From the NCBI GenBank assembly GCA_004802725.1, contig SGPM01000165.1:1-57075 (forward strand): DNA of 57,075 nucleotides. The letters run 5' to 3'. Below, one piece after another: positions 9,556 through 21,007 of the stretch. The notes below the pieces were generated by a model, which was not told where the DNA came from, ran no database searches, and was given only the letters and a program-made list of their open reading frames with translations. Both the position numbers and the translations under genes were made by a program. Positions within the stretch are counted from its first letter, which is position 1. The number at the start of each line of letters is the position of its first letter. The DNA is from Antrodiella citrinella. Lineage: Eukaryota > Basidiomycota > Agaricomycetes > Polyporales > Steccherinaceae.

Positions 9556-10064
9556 GCGCCCCGCCACCCGTAGCTATGGTACCAACCCACAGCTCCTCAC
9601 ACTTGTTGTAGAGGGGGAATCCGTGGGTCTTCCAGTGGTTGGCCTTACAGTTTGTCTATGAAGAATACAGTGAGTTAATCTGATCAAGACGCCAAAATGT
9701 TCTTTACATACCGCTAAATATGCCTCCCATACCGGCCCAGACGCGATCACCGTACACGTCTGAGCATCCCATCCAACGCCCGACAACTCCCTGATCTTCT
9801 TGACGATGCGAAAGTTGTTTTTGATCTGTCAGTCACCATGAGATCGAGAAAAGAACAAACAAAAGCAAGAACGTACCGATTGTGCACGGTCCTTGCAGCT
9901 CTGAGAACTCTTCACAGCTCCAACTTGGCCTGCCAAATCACAGAACTTTGTAGCGGCCCCCTGCCAGGTCACAGGCTTGAAATAGTTGTCGGCCATGTCT
10001 CCGTGGATCTTGCAATCAAGCAAGTAATTGATGAGGATCGCATCATCGGAGGGACGCCAAGTGG
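9533..10064 (-). pseudogene. Myb/SANT-like DNA-binding domain gene, truncated
   Basis: Three minus-strand exons splice cleanly: about 10064-9877 (WRPSDDAILINYLLD...TWQGAATKF), 9825-9712 (FRIVKKIRELSGVGWDAQT) and 9655-9556 (HWKTHGFPLYNKCEELWVGTIATG). Together they give the fungal Myb/SANT-like domain in full order: the initial W/DD helix, the GW(D) helix and the FPLY...L..GTIATG tail. These proteins are commonly linked to DNA transposons, for example as companion ORFs of Harbinger-type elements. The frame then runs into repeat B and stops after eight codons. No first exon with a start codon is visible upstream of 10064. It is most likely a broken transposon-associated gene. Confidence 0.7.
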
Positions 10065-10353
10065 CTCAAGCCGCAACCATAGCAGTGGAGGAGGGGAAAA
10101 GGAAACAAGGGGATGGGGTTGTCCATACATCGCGGGCAAAAGATATAGGTGGTTGACATGCGGAGAGGGTGTGGAACATGCATGTTCGACAGCCATCTAA
10201 TCGTCACTCGTTATCGCACCGTTACAATCTGACTGTCACTCACCTCAAATACAGCCAAACATTGGTTGCCTTTTATGGTAGCTAAACCTGACCGTAGCCA
10301 CAGGTAGCTACGCTCCCGAACGGAGCCTTAGGTTGCTTCAGTCTGATGTGATC

Positions 10354-11182
10354 ATGGCTACGAATATTACATTTCATGCAGGTTTGTGCATCCTCTAAAA
10401 TCTCTTTAGCCTTCTCATGAGTCTCGTTTGTTGTAAGGATCCATTACTGCAGTGGAGCGTGCTGAGCTTCTGGGACAAAACGGAGTGACTTTATGGTTCA
10501 CTGGTCTTAGCGCAAGCGGCAAGGTGCGATATGGTTCATACTGTAGTTTCCATTCTTACCCACTTTAACGATCAGTCAACTATCGCATGCGCATTAGAGC
10601 AGCACCTTATACACCTCCACAAATTTTGCTACCGTCTCGACGGGGACAATATCCGCTTCGGACTCAACAAAGATCTTGGGTTTGACGAGAAATCCAGGAA
10701 TGAGAACATTCGGAGGATCGGGGAGGCAAGTACTAATTCATAACATCGTCTGCACGCATTTCTAATCTCTGCATCAGGTTTCTAAGCTATTCGCAGATGC
10801 GTGCTGCATCTGCTGTGCAGCTTTCATATCTCCTTATCGTGCAGATCGTCTGGTCGCTCGAGAATTGCATGAAAAGGCCGGACTGGGTTTCATCGAGGTA
10901 TTCGTGGATGCCCCGCTTCACGTTGTAGAGGAGCGGGATCCAAAGGGGCTATACAAGAAAGCTAGAGCTGGAGAGATCAAAGGTGCGTACGTTCTGAGCG
11001 CAGTAATGAGACTTGGCTGTCGATCCGCTTTGCTCTTACTAGATTTCACTGGGATATCCGCCCCATACGAACCACCCGAGACTCCAGAGATACACATCAA
11101 GACCGACGAATGCGATGTCGCAGGGGCCGTACGCATCATCACAGCGTATCTTGTTACAAAAGGCTACATTCAACCAATCTAG
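10354..11182 (+). CDS. MET14: Adenylylsulfate (APS) kinase
   Basis: Phosphorylates APS to PAPS with ATP, the second step of sulfate assimilation in the cytosol. Exons 10354-10381, 10438-10523, 10576-10725, 10778-10982 and 11043-11182 sum to 609 bases (202 residues), the normal length. It starts MATNITFH, as in fungal homologues. The P-loop GLSASGKST spans the second intron. Other landmarks are [54 protein letters not shown] and [11 protein letters not shown]. The third intron has a GC donor (GAG|GCAAGT). The stop lies 17 bases from the stop of the convergent kinase gene. All family motifs are intact. Confidence 0.95.
10726..10777 (+). other. GC-AG intron in the APS kinase gene
   Basis: The donor is AG|GCAAGT, the acceptor is CATCAG|GTT, and a CTAAT branch-like sequence lies between. 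Reading frame and protein conservation (RRIGE joined to VSKLFADA) demand exactly this junction, and the nearby GT breaks the frame. Confidence 0.8.
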
Positions 11183-11199
11183 AACTAATTGTACATGCA

Positions 11200-14006
11200 T
11201 TATGAAGGCGTAGCGAGAGGGAGACTAGGAGTTGACATAGATTTATCTAACATGTACATGTCGTTGGATCGAGACTCCAGTGAGCCTACAGAAGCATTCA
11301 AATCGTCTTGTTCTTGTTCTTCCTCTATTGTGAGTTCCCCGACATTCTCGAGCATCTGCGTCAAGCCTACTTCCACGACCGAAAGCCACTGCGCTAGGTC
11401 ATCCACCGTCCTAGCTAGCTGTGTGTGCGTTCCTTCGTGCGACCGAGTCAACGGAGCAAAATCTAGAGGTCTGATGACGGGGCCTGTCACAGGGTTGGGA
11501 AGGGGGAAAGACTGGGAGGGACCGTATGAATGCGACCTCGCATGTCTGTGCGGCGACGGCTCAACGTGACTATGCAATGAGTTGAGCGATGTACTCGACG
11601 AAGAGGCAGATGGATTGAGAAGAGCCAACGGTCGCGTATATGACGGTAATTCGTCGCTCGGTGTGGGTATGTAAAATTTGGATGAGTCTTTGCTATGCTC
11701 CAGGAACGGTGACGGCGGTAGGAGATCTGACATGCCAAGCTTGTGTTCGGATGTTACAGACGGTATCTGCAAACGATATCAGTAAGTCAGTACACGGAGA
11801 GTACACGATACCTACGAACCTTTAATACATCTTTCAAACCCGGAACAATAGGTGTCTCATAAATTTCACGGTCATCGCGATTTCTGATCGGTGTCGTCGG
11901 GCTAGGTTGCATCGTATCTCGTCCGCCAACAGATGCCAATCGACTAAGACTTGGACGTCGTGATAAAGCCGGAGCGGGTGTCGCTGAAGTATCGTGATCC
12001 AGTGGGGAGGACCGTATCTGCAGAGTAGAAAGAGATCCTGGGGATGGCATACGTCTGGGAAGAACAGGCGCATCTAACAAGGTTGCAGACATCGGAGCAT
12101 CGGTCTGATTCACCCTCATCGGCGCAAGGTTCGCCTGGGGCGAGGGTCTAGCAATTCCACCGGACAGAGGGGGGAAGTGAAAATCAATTGAAGCCGTCAG
12201 ACTCCTTTCCTTCGTCTGTCTGGCTGATGAGACCGTGGTATCACCTGCGTTGCTCTGAGACCTTTTCCGATTCAGTACAAGGGGGGCATCGGAAGTGACT
12301 GACAGTAACGACTTCGGCAACGAGCTTGTTCCTCTTAGGACATCAAACGCGTAGGGGACAGGAGGAATGTCCGTGTTCTCGAGATCTGAAGGGCTCGCAG
12401 GCGCCGCAGTCAAGTCTTTGAGCTCATTGGCCCCATCTAGCATTCCTATACCCAAGGTATCCACCTCGCCAAAGGTGAAGATGTCCTTGGATGAAGCAGG
12501 CCATTGTGATGTCACGCCTTGCAAGCGAGTCTCATCGAGGTCGATGGAGTCTGAGTCAGACTCTGACTGTGGAAGCGGTTTGGCCTCTGAGCGAGGTGTA
12601 GATCCACGAGGAGGGAAAACGAATGTCGGTTGCTTTGCGGTTTGCGCTTCTTCTGCCGCTTCAGGTGCTGCGCTCCGCGACCGACCACGCACACGAGCCG
12701 GTATCCCACTTACTGGTGGGGCTGGAGACAAATGAGGGAATGACAGTTCAAGGTTCTGCTGGGCGGACTCCGCTGAATCATCTTCGAATAACATCCTGAG
12801 TGTTGGAGGGACTTTCGATTTCGGTGGTCTGACAGTTGGATTTGACGAAGTTTCCTCTGCGAATAGACCTGGTGATGATTCCCTGTCGTTCGACGAATTT
12901 CCATCGGTTTTGCCTCGAACCGTGTCGAACTCCCATGGGGCATCGCCTGACTCCGGCAAACCGAACTCTTGTCTGTCATTTATCATTGAGAGCTATCCCA
13001 TATATGAATTGGTACGCTTACCCTTTTTCCTTCTCCTCATCTTCCTCCCATCCTAGAGGACCTACCATACTCATACGCGTGCCACCTCCCTGAACCCAAG
13101 CATCATAGCGTAGGAGTAGTTCCTTCAGAATAGTATTCGAAGACTTTGCATTTCGAATGAGCTTTGTTTTGAGCAACTCGTCGGCAGATAGTCGCTGGAG
13201 AACCGGTCAACGAAAGTGACATTGAAGCGAGAGATTCCGCGTACATCTGCTGGGGACTCTCGTAAACACTGGACCACAAAATCCCTCAGATCTTTACTCC
13301 CCTCTCCTTCTAACAAGCGAGGAGGTTTCATCCGCGGGATCATTTGAATGAGCTTCGCCTGGTCGATGATATGGGAGTGCGGCGCACTGCCTTTCGCCAT
13401 TTCGAAAATCATGATGCCCAGACTCCAGATATCAGCTTTGGTATCGTACGCAGATGCATGAGCAACTTCCGGCGCCATCCAGTGTGGTGTGCCCACTAAG
13501 GTGTTCCGCTTGCTCGAACCGGTGACAAGAAGAGCGGAGACTCCAAAATCACAAATCATAACTTTCCCAGAAGCAGTGATGAGGACATTGGCTGCTTTGA
13601 GGTCCCGATGGATGATGGAAGACTTATGCAGATATGCAAGTCCAATGAGAACCTCCCGAAGGATGAGCACGACGTATTTCTCCTCGACCACGGAGTCCTT
13701 GCACGCCTTCATAAGCGTCCTAACGCTGCCTCCCTGAGCATACTCCATGACTATCCAGACGCGAGGACCGTCCAAATAGCAGCCATAGTATTGTGTGACG
13801 TTGGGCGCGTCTCGGAGCTGCGTCAAAAGGGCAACTTCGCGTTGTATGTCGCCAACGTCATCGTCCTCTGTATCCAAATTGATGATCTTGAGAGCGACGA
13901 TGTTCCCAGTGGAAAGATGGATACCCTTGTGGACGGAGCCATAGGCACCTTTGCCAATGGTCTCCAGCCGTTTGTATAGCTGATGAACGGACTGTGAAGG
14001 AGCCAT
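11200..14006 (-). CDS. STE20/GCK-family serine/threonine protein kinase (Kic1/Nak1-like)
   Basis: Exons 14006-13245, 13194-13022, 12972-11820 and 11766-11200 sum to 2655 bases (884 residues). The kinase domain starts within 10 residues of the N-terminus: GKGAYGSVHKG (P-loop), VALKII (Lys), HRDLKAANVL (catalytic loop), DFGVSA (Mg binding) and GTPHWMAPEV (the GCK-type activation segment end). It is complete. About 580 Ser/Pro-rich residues follow, with many basic-S/T-P sites and a short helical acidic stretch near the C-terminus (LTIEEEQEQDD). This layout resembles yeast Kic1 and fission yeast Nak1, which act in polarity/morphogenesis (RAM/MOR) signalling. The subfamily assignment is inference. 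It shares a 262-base promoter region with eIF2B gamma. Confidence 0.9.
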
Positions 14007-14268
14007 CGAGAGACGGGGAAGAACAAGAATGAAAAGGTAGATGAGCGAAGAAACGTAAATCAGTGAACCAGTCACTGTTTCGGCGAAAACATGTATAAGA
14101 TCGTGCAGAATGAACGGATGGTTGAGGAGAAGACAAGGGCGTGTCGAGACTTCCGTAAACGGATGTCGATCAATCCGTTTAACTTTTGTTCGGCGGTCAC
14201 GGTACCAGTTGACTCCTTCCTCTTCTGGAAACTTGCTTGAGACTAGCATCTCTCGAGTTCTCGGAAAC
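14007..14268. promoter_or_regulatory. Bidirectional promoter region, GCK kinase / eIF2B gamma
   Basis: These 262 bases separate the two divergent start codons (minus ATG at 14006, plus ATG at 14269). No TATA box is obvious, and the region should hold both 5' UTRs. Confidence 0.5.
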
Positions 14269-16197
14269 ATGGATTTTGAGGATTCACCACACAAGATTGT
14301 CTCGCAAGAGTTTCTGGCCGTCATTCTCGCAGGATTCGGGCACGAGTACGCAGTCACCCATCTTCCTTGCGCGCAAGTAGCAGCCTGAGTTGACTCACCT
14401 TCCCGACAGGTTAACACCGTTGACAAACAATCATGGCGACGAAGCTCGTCCAAAAGCACTGCTGCCAATAGCGAACAAACCCATGCTCCTCCATCCACTC
14501 ACGTGGTTAGAGGCATCTGGTATCAGAGGTAGCGCTCCTCTGTCCGTGCAACATTGTTGGTCTCCGATCTCATGCATCTACAGACGTACTTCTAATTTGT
14601 CCAACACCGCATCGCGACTCCATATCGCATTTCTTGCATTCCGACTCTTCCACATTTCCTTCTCTTCGTATCGATCTCCAGGCATATGACGAAACACAAG
14701 ACCTGAGTGCAGGAACGTGCGCAATCCTCAGGCACTTTACGCAGCGCATCAAGCAAGATTTCCTCATCCTTCCGTGCGACTTCATACCGCACCCAACGTT
14801 CCCCCTCACAAGCCTCTTGAACAAATTCAGGACAGAAACAACGTATGATGGTTCAATTGCGACAGCACATTTCTTCGAGCCGCAACGCCCAGAAAAGGGA
14901 TCGATACCGGATGAGTGGGGTATTGACAATGCCACCATGCCCGTTATGTGGGACGAGAAATCTGGCACCTTGCTGTACGTTGATACGCCAGACGATGTAG
15001 ATAAGAACGGCGAGGATATGGAGGTGAACATGAGTATGATGACCAGGTTAGACCATTCAACTTGTCAGGCGAGTAGTTTCATAATACAATTTGTCAATAG
15101 ATATCCTCGGGCAAAGTTGTCCACAAGTTTACAAGATTCACATGTCTATGTCTGCCGGAGAGCTGTGCTGGACGTGCTGCAAGAGCGGCCAAGGTTTGAA
15201 TCCATCCGAGACGAGTTTATTCCTTGGTTGTGCACTTTGCCATACCACCGTGGCAAGCGAGCGAAGTATCAACACGGTGTGTGCCTACCGCACGAACTCT
15301 TTAAGCTTATGAACGCTGATATGTGCTCAAGTCCTACGACCACTTACTAATACTCCTTCCCAAGGCATCGCCCTGAAACATGCCACGCTACATGACGAGG
15401 TTGCGTCCAAATTCACTCTTGACGAGCGATATGGAATGTCGCATTCGGCTGCATCGTCACAAGATGGCGGTGATACAGAAGATGTCGTGGAAGACTCCGC
15501 CAGTTTGCGAGTTGGTGTAGTGATCCACCGGAGCGAGAAGGGCTACGCTGCAAGAGCGAACACCCTACAGTCTTATCTCGAGCTCAATCGGCATGTAGGT
15601 CATCGCATAACACGAGCACCTTGTCTTGCTGTCTCACGCACGCGTAGTTCGTCGCACAGGCATCATACACTCTACCCACGGATCCCGAAAGTCGCTCCTT
15701 GATCGACACGAAAGCTCAAATATCGTCCGACTCTATCGTAGGTCATACCACAAAAGTCGGGGAGCGGACAACAATCAAGAAATCCATCATTGGAAAACAT
15801 TGTATCATTGGGAGGATGGCCAAAATAGTTGACTGTGTTGTTCTCGACCATTGTGTGATTGCAGATGGGTGCGTGCAGATTTACAACGTAGAAAGCTTGA
15901 TTGAGCTGATACATCCTTCTCAAGCGCAAAGCTGCAGGGATGCATTCTGGGGAATAACACAACGATTGGAACGAAAGCAGATCTGTCCAAATGTGTCACC
16001 CAAGCCGGATATGAAGTCTCAGATGGCGGTACGTATTCAATCGTCTATCTCGCGACGAATAACTCAATACCTTTCCGTGAGCAGATAGCTACCGGAACGA
16101 GAAGCTGGAGCTCTCGGATTGGACCGTCCCTCAAGACTCAAGCTCGGACAATGAAGAAGAAGAAAGTGAGGCATCAGATACAGGCAGCGACAACTAG
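14269..16197 (+). CDS. GCD1: Translation initiation factor eIF2B subunit gamma
   Basis: Part of the eIF2B guanine-nucleotide exchange factor that recharges eIF2. Exons 14269-14345, 14410-14528, 14584-15046, 15101-15276, 15365-15594, 15648-15868, 15925-16028 and 16085-16197 sum to 1503 bases (500 residues). The N-terminal nucleotidyltransferase-like domain shows [33 protein letters not shown] and DVLLICPT, then [16 protein letters not shown] and [10 protein letters not shown]. The C-terminal left-handed beta-helix hexapeptides start at about [24 protein letters not shown]. The tail is Asp/Glu-rich ([12 protein letters not shown]), as in other gamma subunits. Seven introns are all GT-AG. It ends 77 bases before the end of eIF3c on the other strand. 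Confidence 0.94.
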
Positions 16198-16274
16198 AAG
16201 GATACATGTAACGTGTAGACTGCCCACAAATGTAGCAACAGCGTGTAATACAGATGAAAACATAACGGGGGCAA

Positions 16275-19238
16275 TCACCGTGTTCGCTGCGTCCCAGACA
16301 TCTGGTTTCCGAGTCCCTGAGCGAATCTTGCTCCACGTCCGCCACGCGCACCGCCTGTGAACAAAAGCGTAAGCGTGAATACTACTTTCTTGAACAAGAC
16401 GAATCGTACCTCTCGCACCACCGCGGTTGCGCTCGCCACGCCCCCGACGTTCTGCAGCTTGTTCACCGCCACGTTTGTCGCCCTTACCACCATCCGCCCT
16501 ATCGTTCCATCCAGTGGCATTGCCCAACTTCTGGTCCAATGTCTTCTCGTTCTGCTCCACAAGCGCGCTCAGCTTCTCTGCCAAGATCTGTGCTGCCTGC
16601 TGTGAGCGCGTGAACTCTACGCTGTGAAAGATGACGACGCCTGCGGACTGATCCAAAGATGCTGAGAGCTCTTCGTTCCAGATCATCTTGGAGACGATCG
16701 ACGTGACCGAGCGCAATGGAAGCGAGAAGGTTCGTGACAGGAGCGACAGGGATAGTGATGCGTAATGGGGTGCATAGGTAAAGAGGTAGGTTCGCAGACC
16801 CTCCTCTTGAATACGCCTGGAAAGATGTGTTAGAATCGGCTCTCGCATCGCAGAGGTTATAAAGACTTACTTGGCGAGCATATCCTTGACCGTCGTAGCC
16901 TCTGGCATGAGGCTCCAGATCTTGATATCCTGGATAAGGTCGCGGCACTTCTCCCATTCTCCGTCTTGGAGAGCTTTGCTCGCCTGCATGATGTGGTCGC
17001 GAGTGCTTTCCGGGGGACCCGTGAAGACCTGGCGGTCAGCAAAGTCCATCAACCGCCTGAAGGACTTCGAGATCGTTTTGCGCTTCTGCTCCTCCGAGTC
17101 GATGCTGGCAAGAAGAGGGATCTCCACGAGCATGCTGGAAACCAAGAACGCCGCCTCGAGCAGCTCCGTGTTGATGTGCATGTGGAAAGGTAGCTGACGC
17201 TGACGTTCAGACTTCTCTTGCTCTGGCGTCAGGACCTGGTACCTTTGCTGGTGTACACCCTGAGCAAGAAGTTCCTTCACTCGCTGAGTGGCGAAAATAT
17301 CCTGCAAGATGGCCTGAGACTCCTTGATCAGCCCGCAGCGGAAAGCACTGAGACCCAGCTGAACGACGGTACGGTTATAGAGGATTTGGGTGGCGACATC
17401 AGCTGAGTATATAGACTCTTGCAGATGAGACATCAGAAGCATGTCACGAGCGGTGTGGAAGTTGTTGTGGAAAGCATAGTGGTAAATGTGGCAGAGCATG
17501 GCGCGTGTACGAAGAAGAGAGTTGCCGGACTTGTAGAGATGAATACAAAGTGCGTTGATGAGAACGGACGTTTCTTCTTCGGCAGCCAAGACGACAGAGG
17601 GCTTCACGCCCGAAGTAGAGACCGCAGACTCAAGAGCGCGTACAACAGCGTCCGGCTAAGAATAACAATGAGACAGTTTAACGGTCACTGCACGAATGGC
17701 TTGACTAACCTTTGAGTAGATGTGCTCCAATCGTCTCATAACAACACGACCGAGAGGATCCTCCTGCTTGTTGTTCTCGTAGAGCGCTTGAGCGCGGCAG
17801 ATCGTGCAGTAAAGACCCTTCTCATCTTTGAGACGATCGACATACTCCGTGCCGTGGGGATCAATGTTCTGCAAGCTCTTCGTGAACTCATCATCCAAAC
17901 GGTCCACGAAGCTGATGATGCTTCCACGGATGCGAACGACACCGCCTTCCGACTCTTCCGGTGTGCGTTCTGCCAGCTCGTCGTAGTCTTCAGTGATTTC
18001 CTGGATGGCATAGGCGGAGCTTGAGGCGATGATAGAAATCAGTTGATCGACCTCCAGCTGTGCAGACAACCAGAGGTCGACTGGCATGTGGGTGGCCACA
18101 GATGAGTTGTAGTCGAAACGAGAAGAAACCAGGGCCAGCAGTACCCGAATATGTTGGTAGGAGGTCACAGCAACCTCGAGCAATTTTTCCAGGATACGAA
18201 TTTGCTCTGTCCGGTCAGTGTTCTGGACGGTATATGATCAACGTGAGAAGTCCTTCGAAATGCGCGAAAAACGCTTACCTTCTTTCCACGGGCTTCCTGT
18301 ACAAGTTGTAGATTTTTGAAGATGCTTTCCGGCGTAAACTGCACGCTCTTTCCTCCTTTCCCTACAGGAAGGAAATCACCATCCTCGCTTTCCTCGGCGG
18401 CAGCCTTTTTCGCTTTCTTAGGCTTCGCCGCAGGCGCGGATTCGCTTTGAGCGTATGCTGAGTACTCCCGCTCGAAAGCTTCCGGATCCTATGTGATGGA
18501 AATAATGTTCAGGGATCGGTGGATTGGTGAAAGTTTGAAACGTACCGTGGTGAAGGCATTAACCTCTTTCTCAAACTCCTTCAGTACTTTTTTGACCTTC
18601 TGTTTGGTAGCTGTCAACGCCCGAGCATTGCTGGCGTTCATCTTCTTTTTCGACTCCTTTTCCTTGGCAACAGCAGCATTGAGAGAAGACTCGAGGGATA
18701 TGAGGGTCCGGACGTAGAAGGGAGGTATTGGCTCATTAACGTTTTGCTGCCGTTGTACCATACGAGCGAGCTTATCAAATTCTGCAATCGCACGACCATT
18801 CAGCACTCATTGCAGAGCAGAGGGCGGTACGCGAGACGTACCATTCGAGATGGCGATCCAGTCGTTGATTTTGAGCGCATTATCCATCATCTTTCCACTC
18901 GCCTCCATCTCATCCAACCTCTTATCCCTCGCACTCTTAACTACCCTCTTCACATCCTCATCACTATCATCATCGCTGTCCCCGGTCTTCAAGAATCGAG
19001 ACGTCTTTTTCACCTCCTTCGGCTCGTCGTCGTCGGACATAGACTCCTCGTCCGAATCGGAGTCCGAGTCTGAATCATCGCTGGAGTCGCCGTCGCCAGA
19101 ACGTAAGAAGCGCGACATTGTGGGTTTGGCTGCTGCGGGTTTCGGGGCAGCGGCATCGTCGTCGCTGGACATGAGCTCCTCCTCAGAGNNCTCAGAGTCG
19201 GAGTCAGAGTCCCCGGCTTGTCGGAAGAATCGAGACAT
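16275..19238 (-). CDS. NIP1: Translation initiation factor eIF3 subunit C
   Basis: Core scaffold subunit of eIF3, which recruits the 43S complex. It starts [16 protein letters not shown] and continues with the acidic N-terminus containing repeated [14 protein letters not shown] blocks that bind eIF1/eIF5 in yeast. Central helical repeats include [27 protein letters not shown] and [16 protein letters not shown]. The C-terminal PCI domain spans roughly [19 protein letters not shown] to [13 protein letters not shown]. An RGG-like tail follows ([11 protein letters not shown]). About seven exons are seen; the first ends at 18842 and the second starts at 18781. Two N bases at 19189-19190 hide one codon. 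Divergence from the family is low. Confidence 0.93.
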
Positions 19239-19688
19239 GGTGGAGTAAAATAAAAGCTGCGAGTTGCAAGAGTTCTTTGGCTACGTTGAATGCGAAGGCG
19301 AAAAGAGCCTGATCGCTGCGCTGTTCGTCGGTGTCGGCGACGGGACAGATATATTTTTGAAGACAAGGTTATCGGCGAATGCCGAGATCGCACTCGGAAG
19401 ACGATGGCTCAAAAGGCAATCAAGTACCACGATCCATAACCCTAACCTCGGGTTACGACTGATCGTCATACCGACTCATATGGGCCGCGGGCCGGTAACT
19501 CAAAGCTTGATGTGCGCACATAAGAGGAGCCTGACTCTCGAGTTTCATTCCGAATGGTGGACCAGATGAGTATACAGTACTAATACAGTACGTGAGGGTA
19601 AAGGACGAATAAGGGATGTGATAGAGGTGTGTCCGAGTGAACTGTGAAGAGATGGTGATGAAACTTGTCTGCACCCACGTGCACACTA

Positions 19689-20693
19689 CTAGTGCTTGCG
19701 ATATTGCTCCGCAACATATCTACATCGGAGTGTGAGCGAAGTCATAAACAAATCAGATAGGTACATACCCTTCTCCAGCCCATAAAGTGAAGAGAGACAC
19801 TGATATTGCGGAGACAGTACGTCTGTCCCACCGAGGCGTATCCCAGTGAAGGTAGGCGAGATATCCAACACCACCCAGTATACCAGCATTTACTGTCATG
19901 ACTATCATTAGATGAATATTCTGCGCAGGTAGGACTCATTGACTTACAAACACCGACCAAACCACCTAGAACGCCAGGTCTGAGCAGGTGCTCACGACCA
20001 TATCTGTAGAGCGCTGCACCCTCCTCTTTAGCTCTGCGTTCCTCTTCGAGTCCAGCGGGCGTTTTGCGGTAAGTTTCGGCCAGATAACCCTCTGCACCAA
20101 AGATGGCGAGGGCAGCAGCCGCAGTGGACGTGAGCACTCTGGTATCACGACGGAGATGCGGGCAAGCGTAATAGCTGTACCCAACACCCGAGATGATTCC
20201 AACGTTCACTGCGAGGGCACGTAAGCTTTACAAGTTAATTGAATGAGTGACGGGACTCACCCAAACCAACCAGACCACCAGCAACCGCGGGACGGAAGAG
20301 ATAATCCTTGGTGACGTTCCAGAGATGGGATCCTTCCTCTTCCGCGTCGTGGACATACTTCTTAGCCTTGTCCTTAGCGGACTGAGACTTTTTAGGGGAA
20401 CTACCGGCAGGGCCATTGTTTGTGAAAGGTCCAAAAGTTTCCGGAGGGGGGGCCCGATGTGACTCGTCTGTTGCGAGTTGCTCCTTGTAGTCTGGGGCTA
20501 CCATGTTGACTTTGATGGCGTCGTCTGCGATGTTGTCTGCAGTCGGGGGCTCCGTGTTGAGGAGAGCGGGATCAGCGTGAGGCTGAAAGACAGTCAACAG
20601 TCAGTCTCATGCGTGTCTTGAACAGTGAGTCGTTCCACACACCTGTTGCGAAGAAGGGGGAGCGTTGTGGGAGGCGACTGCAGCGTAAGACAT
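19689..20693 (-). CDS. OM14: OM14-like mitochondrial outer-membrane protein
   Basis: Five exons: 20693-20643 (MSYAAVASHNAPPSSQQ), 20582-20261, 20208 to about 19949, about 19891-19770, and a short last exon encoding YVAEQYRKH. The N-terminal half is soluble and charged. It is followed by three similar membrane-associated units with the pattern GGLVGL-NVGI-GVGY, each containing a glycine-rich hydrophobic helix, the last two with an AEGY/AGEGY ending. This triple arrangement and the short MSYAAVA start match fungal OM14 family proteins, which sit in the mitochondrial outer membrane and in yeast serve as a ribosome receptor. The family call is from memory of the pattern; function in this organism is inferred. 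Confidence 0.72.
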
Positions 20694-21007
20694 GGTGAAA
20701 GTAGAGGGACAGAGGATCCTGGAAAGGCTGCGAATTAAATAGCCAGCAAACTACACCCAATGACATCATACAATATGACTGCACGTGGTCTGGTGTCATC
20801 ACGGTAGCCCCCAGGCACCTCGAGAACCCCGGCAGACGCCCATGCTGTCACTGTGAGCTCGACCGTCGAACGGAAGTCGGCCCTAACATGTGTGACCGTC
20901 TTTCAGAGGCTTCAGTCTACTTAAGAGAGTATGCCAGCGTACGGTAGCAGTACTAGTAGTAAACAACCTGCCAAGCCGGCGGAGAGTAATCCCAATATTT
21001 ATGTAGA
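20694..21007. other. Intergenic, OM14-like upstream region
   Basis: This lies between the OM14-like start and the Mgs1 stop, both on the minus strand. Nothing coding is seen. It should contain the OM14-like promoter and the Mgs1 3' UTR. Confidence 0.4.

Noticed and set aside
9838..10200. Plus-strand 120-codon ORF
   Set aside because: It overlaps the minus-strand Myb/SANT exons, which carry the conserved domain. No similarity of the plus frame to anything known.
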